Assembly (NCBI RefSeq): GCF_041296385.1
Contig: NW_027183981.1
Coordinates: forward strand, 868,001 to 932,000
DNA length: 64,000 nt
Direction of reading: 5' to 3'
DNA from: Aphelocoma coerulescens
Taxonomy: Eukaryota > Chordata > Aves > Passeriformes > Corvidae
The notes beneath the pieces were generated by a model. The model was not told the DNA's origin. It made no database searches and saw nothing but the letters and a program-made list of their open reading frames with translations. The translations under genes were made by a program, and so were the position numbers. Below are positions 34,347 to 44,638 of this stretch, in pieces; position 1 is the first letter of the stretch; every line of letters starts with the position of its first letter.

Positions 34347-37300
34347 CTAACCGACCCCGGTCTTAGGGGGTATTGGACTGTCCTTCCTGACGGCTTGGGA
34401 GACACATGGTTTCACCCACCTTGATGGGATCCACCTAGGGCCCTCGGGGGTGGATACGCACGCGTACCCTTTCCCCCAGGTAACCAACTCATAGGGCCCC
34501 TGTATCTCCCTGGTCTCCGGGTCCCTAACCAACACCGGAGGCCTTTCTCTTGGCTGCAGCTGTTGGGACCGCCCGAAGTGCCGCACAATCGGGGGGTTCA
34601 GGTTCTCAAAGGCGCAGTTGAGGAAATTCAGTGTGAACAACGCCCTTGAGAGCCTGACTGCCGGTGACTGCAGCCCCTTGGAGGAGCACTGGCGCTGGAG
34701 CATCCTTTTGATGTTCTGGTGGGCCCTTTCCACAATGGCTTGGCCTGTCGGGGAATAGGGGATGCCGGTCTTATGTTCTATTCCCCATTGCTGCAGGAAG
34801 CTCCTGAACTCCCTGGAGGTATACGCTGGGCCATTGTCTGTTTTAATGACTTTGGGGATGCCCAGGGTAGCGAATGCCTGCACTAAGTGCTTTTGGACAT
34901 CGCTAGCCTTTTCCCCAGTGTGGGCAGAGGCGAAGACTGCTCCCGAGAAGGTGTCAACTGACACATGTACGTACTTCATTCTACCGAATGAAGCGACATG
35001 TGTCACGTCCATCTGCCACACCTCACAGCTGTTTAACCCACGGGGGTTCGCGCCGGTACTGATGGCGGGAAGAGCCAACTGATGACATTCAGGACACGCA
35101 GCCACGATCGCCCTGGCCTGGTCATGCTTTAGATTGAATTGCCGAACCAGGGCAGGAGCGTTCTGGTGAAACTGCCGATGGCTGATTTTGGCCTGCTCAA
35201 ACACATTGGGAATTGGGGCCATTGCAGCTGGCGCAGCGAGGGCATCTGCCTTCCTGTTGCCCTCTGCAATGAACCCGGGCAGGTCTGTATGCGATCTGAC
35301 ATGCATCACGTAAAAGGGTTGCTCTCGGTGGGAGACTAGTGTTATCAGTTTTGAGAGCAACTCGAACAAGGCCATGTTGGAGACCTCACGCAACACGGCG
35401 TGCTCAGCTCTGGAGACTACTCCTGCAACATATGCCGAATCAGTTACTAAATTTAGAGGTTCGGGGAACCTTTCGAAAGCCCTGACAACTGCGTCCAACT
35501 CAGCTACCTGAGGCGACCCATCCACCTCTTTAATGTCTGCCTCCCACCGCTGAGTTTGGGGGTCTTTCCAAGTCACCACTGACTTGTGGGACGCCCCGGA
35601 CGCGTCCGTGAAAACTGTCAAGGCCTTTAAAGGCTCCTTGCTCCGAACACTTTTGGTATTCAACTCAAATTGCATTCCCGAATTGAAAATTTTGTGGGCT
35701 GGCCTATGTAAAGAAATTTGGCCTGTGTAGCCCTCCAGAGCAAACTGCAATGCCTCACATTCTTGAAGCAAGCTCTCCAACATCGCCTTGGTAATTTGGC
35801 CCGTTTTAGTCCGAATTGGTACGTGGATGCAGTCAAAATCACATCCCGATAGTTCCCTGATCCGGACCCTAGCTTTCCGGATCAGTTCAGCCATCAGCTC
35901 TTGTGGCTGCGTCATCCTTTTGGACCGATGGTGACTGAGAAATACCCACTCTATGATTAAGAGGGGATCTCTCCAGTCCTGGTCCTTTCTGCTCTTCTTC
36001 CCATTATCTTCCCATTGGAAGATAACCCCATGGAGGTGTGGCAGATTCCCCAGGATGATAAACTTAAACGGCAAGTCAGGCCTATATCTGCTTGCCTGCC
36101 TGGTGGACATTAACTGTTGCACCTTCTCAAGAGCTGTCTGAGCCTCTGGGGTAAGCGTCCGGGGAGAACTAAGCTCCTCTCCCCCTTTTAACAAATCAAA
36201 AAGGGGGGCTAGGTCCTCGGTAGACAGACCCAGCCACGGCCTTACCCAGTTCAAGGATCCACACAGCTGGTGGACATCCGCCAAGGTCTTAATATCAGTT
36301 TTGATGGCCAATTTTTGCGGCACAATGGTCCGCTTGGTGATCTCTAGGCCCAGGTACTTCCAGGGTGGCATCCTTTGAATTTTCTCCTCCTGGAGCTCAA
36401 ACCCCGCAGCAACCAACGCACGGGTTGTCAGGTCAAGCGCATTGGCAAGCATGTCATCGTCGGGGGCACACACGAGGACATCATCCATATAATGAAAGAT
36501 GATGGCCCCTTTTGCTGCTGCGCGTACTGGGGCAAGCAAGGAAGAGACATACCACTGGCAGATGGTTGGGCTGTTCTTCATGCCCTGCGGCAACACCTTC
36601 CAATGATATCTCTTCCTTGGGGCTTCTCGATTGATAACGGGAATCGAGAAGGCAAAACGCGGGGCATCGTCAGGGTGTAGGGGAATTTGAAAAAAGCAAT
36701 CTTTAATGTCTATTACGGCCAAATTCCAATTTTGGGGGAGCATCGTCGGGGACGGCATCCCTGGTTGGAGAGAGCCCATGTCCTCAATAACATCATTAAT
36801 TTGTCGAAGGTCCTGGAGGAGCCGCCACTTGTCCTTGTTAGGTTTTTTAATAACAAAGACAGGGGAATTCCAAGGGCTGTTGGATTCTACGATATTCCCC
36901 TTTTGTAACTGCTCCTCCACGAGCTTCTCAAGCGCCTTTAATTTTTCTCCATAGAGCGGCCACTGCTCTACCCAAACAGGCTGGTCTGTTTTCCAATTCA
37001 GTTTTTGGGTAGGGCGCTTCTCAGTGACCGCCACCTCAAAATTTCGCGGGTGGTCAGGTAGGTCAATTGAGACCCCCCATTGCTGCATGAGGTCTCTCCC
37101 CAAGAGGGGTTCCTTGTAATCTAGTATGAACGGACGAACGTTGGCCAATTGTCCGCTCGGTCCCTTAATTTGCACGATGCTCTTCGATTGTTTTGCTAAT
37201 TGAATGCCCCCGACACCTTGCACGTGTCCTGGCACGTTTTGCAACTCCCAATGTGGCGGCCATTCCCGGGTGGGAATGATCGTCACATCTGCCCCTGTGT

Positions 37301-37832
37301 CCAGAAGCCCCCTGATGTGCAGGACTTCCTCCCCCCTATTAATTTTGCAGTCCACCCGAGGCTTCCCTTTCCCTATAACGTGTGTTGCACACACCGTTGG
37401 GTGTGGCCCCTCTGCAGGGAAAGCCTGGGCGACAGTCTGCCCCCTGGACAGAAATAGGGGTGGATGGACACAGCGCAGCCAGAGAACGGGCCCTTCGGGA
37501 CTAGATGTTAACAGTCCCGGAGCGACCTCGATCTCTTGCGGTGTGCAGGAAACATCTCCGACTATGACATACCTGCTAGGGCTCTGATCTTCTGTCCTCA
37601 GCTCACCAGTGCTCACCGGTGCGGTATGCCACTCGGTATCCCTCAGGTGAAGCGGTGCCAACAGCTGCAACCTGAAAGAACCGTCAGAGAAGGAAGTCAA
37701 ATCAGGTGGTTTTGTCAAGTCCGGTAGCCGTGTCCTGTCATCTTTTTTCTGTCTGAGTTCCCCTTCCCCCTCGCGTCCCGCCCCTTTTTTGTCTTCACGC
37801 GGGGCGGGCGCGCGCTCCCCATTCAGTTTTTT
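34347..37832 (-). CDS. pol: ERV2 Pro-Pol (protease, reverse transcriptase, RNase H, integrase)
   Basis: Made as a Gag fusion through the -1 shift; the uninterrupted frame extends from 37937 and residues below are numbered from there. Residues about 85-175 look like a decayed dUTPase fold. Protease has LLDTGADVTI with DTG at 213-215 and GRDLMQQW near 280-287. Reverse transcriptase spans about 325-690 with YMDD at 483-486. RNase H has D778, E813, D833 and D898. Integrase has zinc ligands H920, H924, C948, C951 and catalytic D977, D1034, E1070 (35-residue spacing). The C-terminal domain contains TPEGPRWIPSRWVKP. All catalytic residues are present. Pro and pol share one frame, so one shift suffices, unlike typical betaretroviruses, which use two. 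Ends 101 bases before the env start. Confidence 0.95.
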   Translation of the reverse strand, partial: KKLNGERAPAPREDKKGAGREGEGELRQKKDDRTRLPDLTKPPDLTSFSDGSFRLQLLAPLHLRDTEWHTAPVSTGELRTEDQSPSRYVIVGDVSCTPQEIEVAPGLLTSSPEGPVLWLRCVHPPLFLSRGQTVAQAFPAEGPHPTVCATHVIGKGKPRVDCKINRGEEVLHIRGLLDTGADVTIIPTREWPPHWELQNVPGHVQGVGGIQLAKQSKSIVQIKGPSGQLANVRPFILDYKEPLLGRDLMQQWGVSIDLPDHPRNFEVAVTEKRPTQKLNWKTDQPVWVEQWPLYGEKLKALEKLVEEQLQKGNIVESNSPWNSPVFVIKKPNKDKWRLLQDLRQINDVIEDMGSLQPGMPSPTMLPQNWNLAVIDIKDCFFQIPLHPDDAPRFAFSIPVINREAPRKRYHWKVLPQGMKNSPTICQWYVSSLLAPVRAAAKGAIIFHYMDDVLVCAPDDDMLANALDLTTRALVAAGFELQEEKIQRMPPWKYLGLEITKRTIVPQKLAIKTDIKTLADVHQLCGSLNWVRPWLGLSTEDLAPLFDLLKGGEELSSPRTLTPEAQTALEKVQQLMSTRQASRYRPDLPFKFIILGNLPHLHGVIFQWEDNGKKSRKDQDWRDPLLIIEWVFLSHHRSKRMTQPQELMAELIRKARVRIRELSGCDFDCIHVPIRTKTGQITKAMLESLLQECEALQFALEGYTGQISLHRPAHKIFNSGMQFELNTKSVRSKEPLKALTVFTDASGASHKSVVTWKDPQTQRWEADIKEVDGSPQVAELDAVVRAFERFPEPLNLVTDSAYVAGVVSRAEHAVLREVSNMALFELLSKLITLVSHREQPFYVMHVRSHTDLPGFIAEGNRKADALAAPAAMAPIPNVFEQAKISHRQFHQNAPALVRQFNLKHDQARAIVAACPECHQLALPAISTGANPRGLNSCEVWQMDVTHVASFGRMKYVHVSVDTFSGAVFASAHTGEKASDVQKHLVQAFATLGIPKVIKTDNGPAYTSREFRSFLQQWGIEHKTGIPYSPTGQAIVERAHQNIKRMLQRQCSSKGLQSPAVRLSRALFTLNFLNCAFENLNPPIVRHFGRSQQLQPRERPPVLVRDPETREIQGPYELVTWGKGYACVSTPEGPRWIPSRWVKPCVSQAVRKDSPIPPKTGVG

Positions 37833-39682
37833 TGAGGCCTTTGGCCTTCTTGTCCCCCAGGTCTCTGTTCCTTCTTGAACTGCTGGAACTGCCGCTTGAG
37901 TGGGCAGTCCCTCGTCCAGTGTCCCGGTTGGTCGCATAAAAAGCAGGTGTTCTTCGCTTGCGACGCTCTCCTCTGGCCGGTTGCCGTTGGCGGTGTCTTG
38001 TTATTTGGGCCCGGGGTCCTCCTCTGGTCCGCGGTGGAGTAATTCGTTGCCGCTCCCACCGAGGTCGTCCCTCTGGGTCTCGGTCTATCCGAGCTCGCAG
38101 GTTGCAGGTGTGGCGCCTTAGCTGCACAAACCTCCAGCATGGCTTGGATGGTCGGCGGGGGGTCCAGGGGGAGACTCAGGATGGCTGCCTTACATTGCGG
38201 ATTCGCATTTACCATGGCCATCTCCGCTATGACTTCCTCCCTGGCCGCCGGCTGCTTAACCTGCAATTCTACGGCTCGGGTTAACCTTTCGACAAACTTG
38301 AGGAACGACTCGGTAGGCAATTGCCGGACTCGGGAGTAGGACTCCACAGGCGCGTCGGGCCGCAGGCCCAGGAATGCCTTGGTGGCCGCTTCTTTGATTT
38401 GTTGAAGGGCCTCCAAAGGCAGACCGTGGGCCTGCTTAGGCGCCAAAGCCCAATCCCCTTCGCCGCTCAAATGGTCCATTGACAACTCCTGATTATCGGC
38501 ATCAACGGCCGTGTCTGGGCTTTGCAAAAGCACAGGAAGGAGCCTGCGGAGCTCCCTTTCCCATGCCGCTTTCCAAAGCAGAAACTCCGCTGAGGAAAGC
38601 AGGCACGAGAAAAGTTGATGCAAATCATACGGCGTCATTACTGCTCCAGAGAGATTTGCCCTTAACAGGCCGCGAAAATATTCGCTCTCTCTCCCGAATT
38701 CCTTCTGTGCCTTGCAAAGCTCCTTTATTGTTTGGTGGGAGAGGGGTTCCCAGTTGACATGGGTGGTTCCCCCTCTCCTGGACCTCTGAAAAGAAACTGG
38801 AGCGGCCGAGGGAATGGGGTCCAGTTCCGGGTTCCGGTCCTCAGGCCCTCCCCCTTCCGGCCAGTCACCGTGGGAACCGGAAGGGCAGGCGTGGGAACCG
38901 GAAGCAGGAAGTGGGTGGCAACCGGATGTGGACACACTACTTCTGGGGGCGGGACATGGGGGCGTGCACCGATGACAGGTGGGAGGGGTAGAAGGGGTGG
39001 CCCCAACTTGGGAGTGGGAGGGGTCAGGGCGGAAAGGGTTGGAACTTGGGAGAAAGGGGTTTCGGGAAGAAGAAGGGGAAGGAGGGCAAGAGGGGGTCCT
39101 CGCCATGTGGCACCCGCCATCTTGTCCTCCTTGGGCGAGGAGGCCATTTTCTAAACCTTCTGTGAAACTAAAACGAACTCGGGGTTTAAGAACTGGGGAA
39201 ACTGGGGAACGGGAGCCCCGGGCAGTCTGGCCAGGACTGTCCGGGCGGGGGTTTCGGCAATCTCGAGGAGAGCCAGGGAGTCGGTAGCAACCCTGCGTAT
39301 CACGGGTTGCTCCCCTCAAGATGCCCGATTTAGGGGATACGGGTTTGGGAGACGGTTTAGGGGTAATAACTGGGGAATTCGGGGTTGATTGCCCTTCCCT
39401 CTCCCTTTTCTTATTTAAAGCTGAACGAATTTGCAGATAGAGGAAAGAAAATTTCTCCAAGTTTTTCTCTTTGGCCGAATCGGTTTGTGCCAATTTCGTT
39501 CCCACAGCGTTCCAAAAGGAGACGCTTAAAACTGAATTTGGAGAGCACCGAGGGAAGTGCAAAAACAACCACCGAACAAACTGTTTTAAACACCCCTTAG
39601 AAAAATTTTTTCCCCCACCCCCCAGGAGTCCCACAACTTGGAAGTACACCTCCTTTTGTGCTGCGGAGAGCTTAGCGCCCAT
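37823..39682 (-). CDS. gag: ERV2 Gag polyprotein (619 aa)
   Basis: Structural polyprotein that assembles the particle core at the membrane. The start at 39682 is chosen because it gives MGAKLS, a textbook N-myristoylation signal; an in-frame Met 25 codons upstream (39757) lacks this. Matrix occupies roughly the first 100 residues. A proline/serine-rich linker follows (about 100-300). Capsid carries the major homology region at about 453-472 (RQLPTESFLKFVERL). Nucleocapsid has one CCHC knuckle, CFLCDQPGHWTRDC, at about 580-593. Class II viruses usually have two knuckles, so one is unusual. The frame ends CAA AAA AAC TGA, right at the shift site. Fully open; closely related to the broken ERV1 gag. 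Confidence 0.95.
   Translation of the reverse strand: MGAKLSAAQKEVYFQVVGLLGGGGKNFSKGCLKQFVRWLFLHFPRCSPNSVLSVSFWNAVGTKLAQTDSAKEKNLEKFSFLYLQIRSALNKKREREGQSTPNSPVITPKPSPKPVSPKSGILRGATRDTQGCYRLPGSPRDCRNPRPDSPGQTARGSRSPVSPVLKPRVRFSFTEGLENGLLAQGGQDGGCHMARTPSCPPSPSSSRNPFLPSSNPFRPDPSHSQVGATPSTPPTCHRCTPPCPAPRSSVSTSGCHPLPASGSHACPSGSHGDWPEGGGPEDRNPELDPIPSAAPVSFQRSRRGGTTHVNWEPLSHQTIKELCKAQKEFGRESEYFRGLLRANLSGAVMTPYDLHQLFSCLLSSAEFLLWKAAWERELRRLLPVLLQSPDTAVDADNQELSMDHLSGEGDWALAPKQAHGLPLEALQQIKEAATKAFLGLRPDAPVESYSRVRQLPTESFLKFVERLTRAVELQVKQPAAREEVIAEMAMVNANPQCKAAILSLPLDPPPTIQAMLEVCAAKAPHLQPASSDRPRPRGTTSVGAATNYSTADQRRTPGPNNKTPPTATGQRRASQAKNTCFLCDQPGHWTRDCPLKRQFQQFKKEQRPGGQEGQRPQKN
37826..37832 (-). promoter_or_regulatory. 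-1 ribosomal frameshift site A-AAA-AAC
   Basis: The slippery heptamer lies in the last Gag codons, directly before the TGA (37823-37825), and pol is in the -1 frame. An 8-bp stem, CCCGCCCC with GGGGCGGG (37801-37808 and 37777-37784), begins 17 bases downstream and could act as the stimulatory structure. That spacing is longer than the usual 5-9 bases, so another fold may matter. Confidence 0.88.
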
Positions 39683-40073
39683 TTTTCCGGCAGCACAAGG
39701 TCTGGAGCGTAAACCGAAATAAAATCTGAAACGCCGGAACAAACCGGAGGCAAGCAAACACTTGCTCCGGGGCTGCGCAGCCTACAATTGGCTCTTCGAG
39801 AGCCAGGGACCGTGCAGGTCCTCAGAAGCCTTTACCGGCTTCGAGTATTTCCCCACAGGGGAAAATACTTACCCAGTCGGCGAATCAGGCAAGCTCCAGA
39901 CACCCGGTTCCTCCGCCGAGGACGACTCCGCTGGCGCAGGCAGAGCTACCGTCCTCATCCCCAGGAGCGCGGCTCACTAAAACGGAGCGCGCTACTACTG
40001 GGGTAGCTTGACGTCCCACGACGCACTCGCCGAAGCGATCGGTCACTCCCGTGGGGTCCGGCGGAAGCGGAGG
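39683..40073 (-). other. ERV2 untranslated leader
   Basis: About 390 bases between primer site and Gag start; it should hold the packaging signal and the splice donor for env. No single donor could be chosen. Confidence 0.6.
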
Positions 40074-40091
40074 GCCCCACGTTGGGCGTCA
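40074..40091 (-). promoter_or_regulatory. ERV2 primer binding site, tRNA-Lys-like
   Basis: Minus-strand TGACGCCCAACGTGGGGC, three bases after the 5' LTR. It differs at one base from the tRNA-Lys(1,2)-type site known from betaretroviruses. Confidence 0.85.
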
Positions 40092-40094
40092 AGC

Positions 40095-40695
40095 TGCCTC
40101 TGTGTCCACTACGAGTAGGTCCAGCCACGCCCGGTCAGCTCTGGACACAGCAGGCTGCGGGGACCAGCCTCCGGTTTAGGAGTGACCGGAGGTCTGGCTC
40201 GTGGATCCTTCCGGGGGACCACAGGGACCGAAGCAGGCGGCGGAGGAAAGGAGGCAGGCCTAGAGCAGGGTTAAGTCCAGAAGGTTTTATTGTACCTCCA
40301 GGCGGAGGTCCTCACCATCCAGGGGAGCCCAGCTCTAAGGCACCGAGCCAGGGCTGTGCAGGGGATTTTATGGGTGGGTGGCGGTCAAGGGAGGGGTTAC
40401 AAAGGAACCAATAGGGAAAGAGAAGGGTAGGGCAAACAGGGTAACAGACATTAACGAGAGCCAATAGTAACAAAGTAAGGGAGGGGCTCCACTCCCAGGA
40501 CCTATCACTTGGCCTCCTGGCTAGAACTTTCTAGAAGCCTGGGAGGGGTGCCAGAGTGACAGACAGGGCCCGGGGAGGAGACAAAACCGATACATAGGGA
40601 AATTAACATAAAACAGGGAGGGCGCCAACTGGGGTAAACCAAACATACAGAACTTAGGGGGATGCCCGGACTAAACCAACATGAACACTCCCACA
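40095..40695 (-). repeat. ERV2 5' LTR
   Basis: Promoter-side LTR: TATA-like CATAAAAT at 40365-40372 and AATAAA at 40286-40291. Offset from the other LTR is a constant 7945, with no gaps. Confidence 0.97.
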
Positions 40696-41980
40696 CCCCA
40701 CCTTGACTTCCCTGATGCTTTCTGCCTATGACTCTCATTGCCTTGCCTACCCCTCCCTTGCCTACCCCTCCCTTGCCTTTCCTGATCCACCTTGCATTTC
40801 CTTGTCATTCCTGACAATCCTTTGCCTTTCCTTCCATACACCTACCTCCCCTTGCCTTCCCTAGGCTTCCATGCCATTCCCTTGCAATTCCTGCCACTGC
40901 ATTGCCAGGTACTGCCTTGGTCACCCATCTCCCACAAAAACTTCCTTATCCTTTTTTTACAGGTCTTGTCTTCCATTGCCTTGTTGGCTCCTCTAAAGAC
41001 TGATAATTTTTTCTATCCCTCTCTTGCCTTGCCTTGCCATTCCTACCCAACCTTGAATTTCCATGTTGTTTCTGACTGTCGCTTGCTTTGCCTTTCTGAC
41101 CCCTCAAGGTCCTTTCCATTCCCTTTCTTCCCTCAATCGCCTTGCTTTGACTAGCTCACCCATCCCTCACCATGACTTCAATACCACTTTTTTCCAGTTC
41201 TTGCCTTGTTGCCTGCTCCTCACACTGCTTTCATACAGCCTCAGGGTTCAAAGAGAAGATTAGAGATGAGCCACGCAAGGTCAAGGCCAGCCAGACATGT
41301 CTATCTGGAAGCCTGCATCTGAAAGTAGTATTATTACTTAACTCTCGCTTCCCTTCCAAACACTCCACTGCCTTGCATTGACTTGCTCACTCATCCCCCC
41401 AACTTGGCTTTCCTACTCATTTTTTCTGATCCAGCCTTGCCTTTTCTTCTCCTTATAGAACTCTCATTGCCTTGACTACCTCTCCCTTGTCTTGCCTTTT
41501 AAGAGCCACTGCTTGCCTTGCCTTTGAACCCCTCCCTTGCCTTGCATTACCTTGCTCACCCCCCGATACACCTGGAATTCAATATCCCTTTTTCTCCATG
41601 CATTTCCTGGGCTCGCCTTGCCCTGCCTGGTCCTCTGAGGACTCTCAAAGCCTGCACAGATCCCCAGTATTTCAGAAGCACATGAGAGGCAGGCCAGAGG
41701 AGGTCCCATCCAGCCAGGCCCATCTGTCCTGGCAGCTTTTGTCGGGCACCAATCCTTGCATTTATTGAATTTTGGGCAGACAATCTGCATTTTGGTCATG
41801 TGCTAGACGACAAAAATGACAGTTTCTTTCAGAGGAAGGAAATCACCATAGACCCACTGTTTTAAGTTCACATGACAGAAGGCCCATGAGATGTCACATC
41901 AATCCAGACTCATCTGTCCTGGCAGTTTATTTCTGGGATGAATCCTTGCCTGTATTGAAGTTTGGACAATTTTAAGAACC
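40696..41980 (+). repeat. CCTTG satellite continuing right of ERV2, with macro-unit copy 3
   Basis: Starts with the CCCCAC duplication and continues the satellite interrupted at 32149. The part 41490-41900 matches the core of copies 1 and 2 (CTGTCCTGGCAG, TTGAATTTTGGGCAGACAATC, GGCCCATGAGA), with more divergence. Confidence 0.78.
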
Positions 41981-42579
41981 TGACAACAAGAGACACTCTT
42001 CAAGAAGTGCTTTGTAATTATGTCAGCTTATTTATTCTACACTATCCAAGCTGGGCCTTCTCACAGTGAAGTTGGAAGCCTCTTTGCCTGCATGTGGACA
42101 TACTGCACAGAAATTCCCAGTTGTTGGGAGGGGCTCTCCAGTCCTTGGCTGTGACAGGGGCTCCCCAGCTAATGTGAGGATCTGGGTGATGGTAACATAT
42201 TAGGGTACCGATGATGTATCTTTGCTAATCCCTATACGCATTCTTTTGTAGTATTGACCAGGTGCATTGCTGAGCTGCTTCTTTTGTAATTCTTTGATGC
42301 TTTAAACTATAGTAAATTACATTATTTTTTGAGTTGGTATATGCCCTGCCCATTGGAAAAAAACACCCAGGCAGCCACACATTGTAAATGGAAACATTGT
42401 TTACAGCACCAATTTTTACCAAGAAAACTGCATGTAACCCCTCTACATCACTAGTCTGGGAACTGTGTCCTTTAATCACATGCATGTGCAGGGTGAATCT
42501 TCTTCCCCGGAGGTGTCCCTGCATCTCCTGTGGAGAAAGCACCCCCTAAATGATAAGTTAAGAGCTCTATAATGATGCC
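41981..42579 (+). pseudogene. probable 5' part of ERVL-like pol, unreadable
   Basis: Sequence upstream of a recognisable ERVL RNase H. Frames are broken; it is assigned to the same element by position only. Confidence 0.35.
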
Positions 42580-43600
42580 TGGTTTACCAATGGGAGAGCA
42601 ACATATACCTACTGGACAGAAAAGATGAAGAGCAGTTGCATATGCTCCAGTTCCAGGAATCATACACTGGCAAACAGGTGTACAGGCAACTAGTCAGTGG
42701 GCTGAATTGGTTGCAGCAACCCTTGCCATCATGAAAGTGCAGGCACATTACTTATACCCTGACAGTTCAGTTGTACACAAAAGCTTCACGATCTGGTTAC
42801 CCCTCCCTCTCTGGGCCCAGCAAGCTTGTCATGTACAGAAATACCCTGTGTGTGGGGCAGATATATCGCAACAAATTTGGAAACATGTACAAGAACATCT
42901 CTTAAAAGTAAGACATGTCTCAACTAATCAGAAGGATGACTCATTTGAGTCACAGGCTAATAGAGAAGTGGATGATATGAGCTCTGCTAAGGTACATGCA
43001 CAAGCTTTGAATGTACATACAGCTTGTGGACATTACCCACAATCAAACCTCTTTGACATTATTTTTGTATAAGACATTTGCACGTAACTACTATTTGTAT
43101 ACAGATGCATTTAAGGGCATTTTATAGGCCCTGGGGGGAAATAAAGTGGGGTCAGTGGACTTTGACTACCTGGTAGGCTAATTACATTGGCTCCTTGCCC
43201 CCATCGAGAGGATGGTGATGTGTCTTCACTGCTGCAGATACAGGGTCAGGATTGCTCTTTGCTCGACCCACCAAATATGCCAACCAATACAGCACAACTG
43301 AAGCATTAAAGCAACTCATATAAAGGTTCCCTCACCAAATGCTGAGTGACCAAGGAACACACTTCAGTGGAAATAATGTCCAGAACTGGGAATATACTGG
43401 CTCTTCCACATTTTCCACCATACCCAAGCTAATTGACTGACTGAAAGAATAAATGGGATGTTGAAGGAACAATTGAGAAAGTTTTCTATTACTTAAACTT
43501 TACAACAATGATGTTCACACCTTACTAAAGCAGTTTTTTTGTTAAACAACCAGAATATTCATAACCAAATGCCCTAGGATTGTATCACATCACTTCCAGT
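42580..43600 (+). pseudogene. ERVL-like (class III) pol remnant: RNase H and integrase
   Basis: Plus strand, heavily mutated. RNase H is recognised by WFTNGRA (catalytic D changed to N), then SQWAELVA, then YPDSSV. A 121-codon open piece (42707-43072) follows, with WLPLPLW and VCGADI-type words typical of ERVL. Integrase core follows around 43230-43480 with TGSGLLFARPTKYAN and MLSDQGTHFSGN, the second catalytic Asp region. Stops and frame changes make it non-functional. No 5' LTR was found. Confidence 0.78.
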
Positions 43601-44638
43601 ACAAAACTTTGTGAAGATTGAGATTCTTCCTGACAATGTCTCCCCCAGAATATTACCTTTGGGGTAATGGAATTTTCACCATTGGATTGTGTGGTGGGAC
43701 CACAGCCTATCAGTCTGGATATCAAAATTCATGTAATAACACCTGAGAGTGAGTATGGTTCTGTACTCCAACTTCTCCCCTTAGGCAACATCCTCTGCTA
43801 ATACCAGATTTTTGAGTTCTTATATTTCAAGTGTCTTCAGCAAGTGCCTGGGTCTTATCTAGGGGGAACAGTGTTGGAGCTCTGTTATTGGTGCCATTAA
43901 CCCACCATCAAATTGAATTTCAGTCTGAAAGGCCACAAACCAAACACCTTCAATCTGTGTGGGTCATCACCCCATCTCAAGCTACCAGGCTTGGAGTAAT
44001 TTCAGCTGAAGGAGTTGGAGTGACAGCATCCATATCACTGGAAGGAGATGACACTCCAATTTCCCTTCCTTATCACAGGCTGGCTCGTCATGCTTTGTAG
44101 ACCTGCATGACATGCATATACTCTGGATACGTTTCCACAGGATTGCTATGCATATACTTGTCTGTGGTAACTTTTTTCCTTCTTCTTCTCCACATAGCAA
44201 ATATAGAGCACCTGGGGTGTGCCTTCACCTAAGGTTTAAACTGGACTTCAGAGGCAATTGTTGCCTGGAATGTGAAAGTAATTGCCCTGCACCTGGGAAC
44301 CTCACCAGGGCAGTGGCTGGAGAGCCAGCTCCTGTCTCAACACCGCAGATGCTGTTCTGAGTGTGACAGCCTGTGCTGCCTCGGCGTGACCCTGACCCAG
44401 CAGCATTGAGAGGAACATTTGACATCGACGGGACTTCATCCATAGACTGAGACAACCTATGGGTGGTGCCTTGACAACTGAGTGGTTTAATTCCCTGACA
44501 GGAGGACTGGGACATTTACCCTAGACTATTATGTGTTTATTCCTTTTTTCCCATATGCTCCATTAAGTGCCTCTGCAAATTGCCCTGTCCTACACTTCAG
44601 GCTCCAGCATCAGTGGGCTCTTGAGCAAGGGGGTCAAA
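43601..44638 (+). pseudogene. 3' region of the ERVL-like element, degraded
   Basis: Between the integrase remnant and a candidate 3' LTR. A purine run AGCAAGGGGGTCAAA (44624-44638) could be the polypurine tract. No dUTPase or other domain could be confirmed. Confidence 0.4.

Larger units (their letters stand above)
32150..40695 (-). mobile_element. ERV2: young, structurally complete class II (alpha/beta-like) provirus
   Basis: Bounded by a perfect 6-bp duplication CCCCAC (32144-32149 and 40696-40701). Both LTRs are 601 bp and identical by eye. Internal order in minus sense is: primer site, gag (619 codons), a -1 shift site, fused pro-pol, env (491 codons), polypurine tract. None of the three frames contains a stop or frameshift. 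LTR identity means a very recent insertion (inference: likely within a few hundred thousand years at usual avian rates). It lies inside CCTTG satellite. Whether it is expressed or competent cannot be told from sequence. Confidence 0.97.

Noticed and set aside
38479..39287. Plus-strand frames of 100-140 codons across ERV2 gag as antisense genes
   Set aside because: Shadows of the Pro/Gly-rich gag coding sequence on the other strand.
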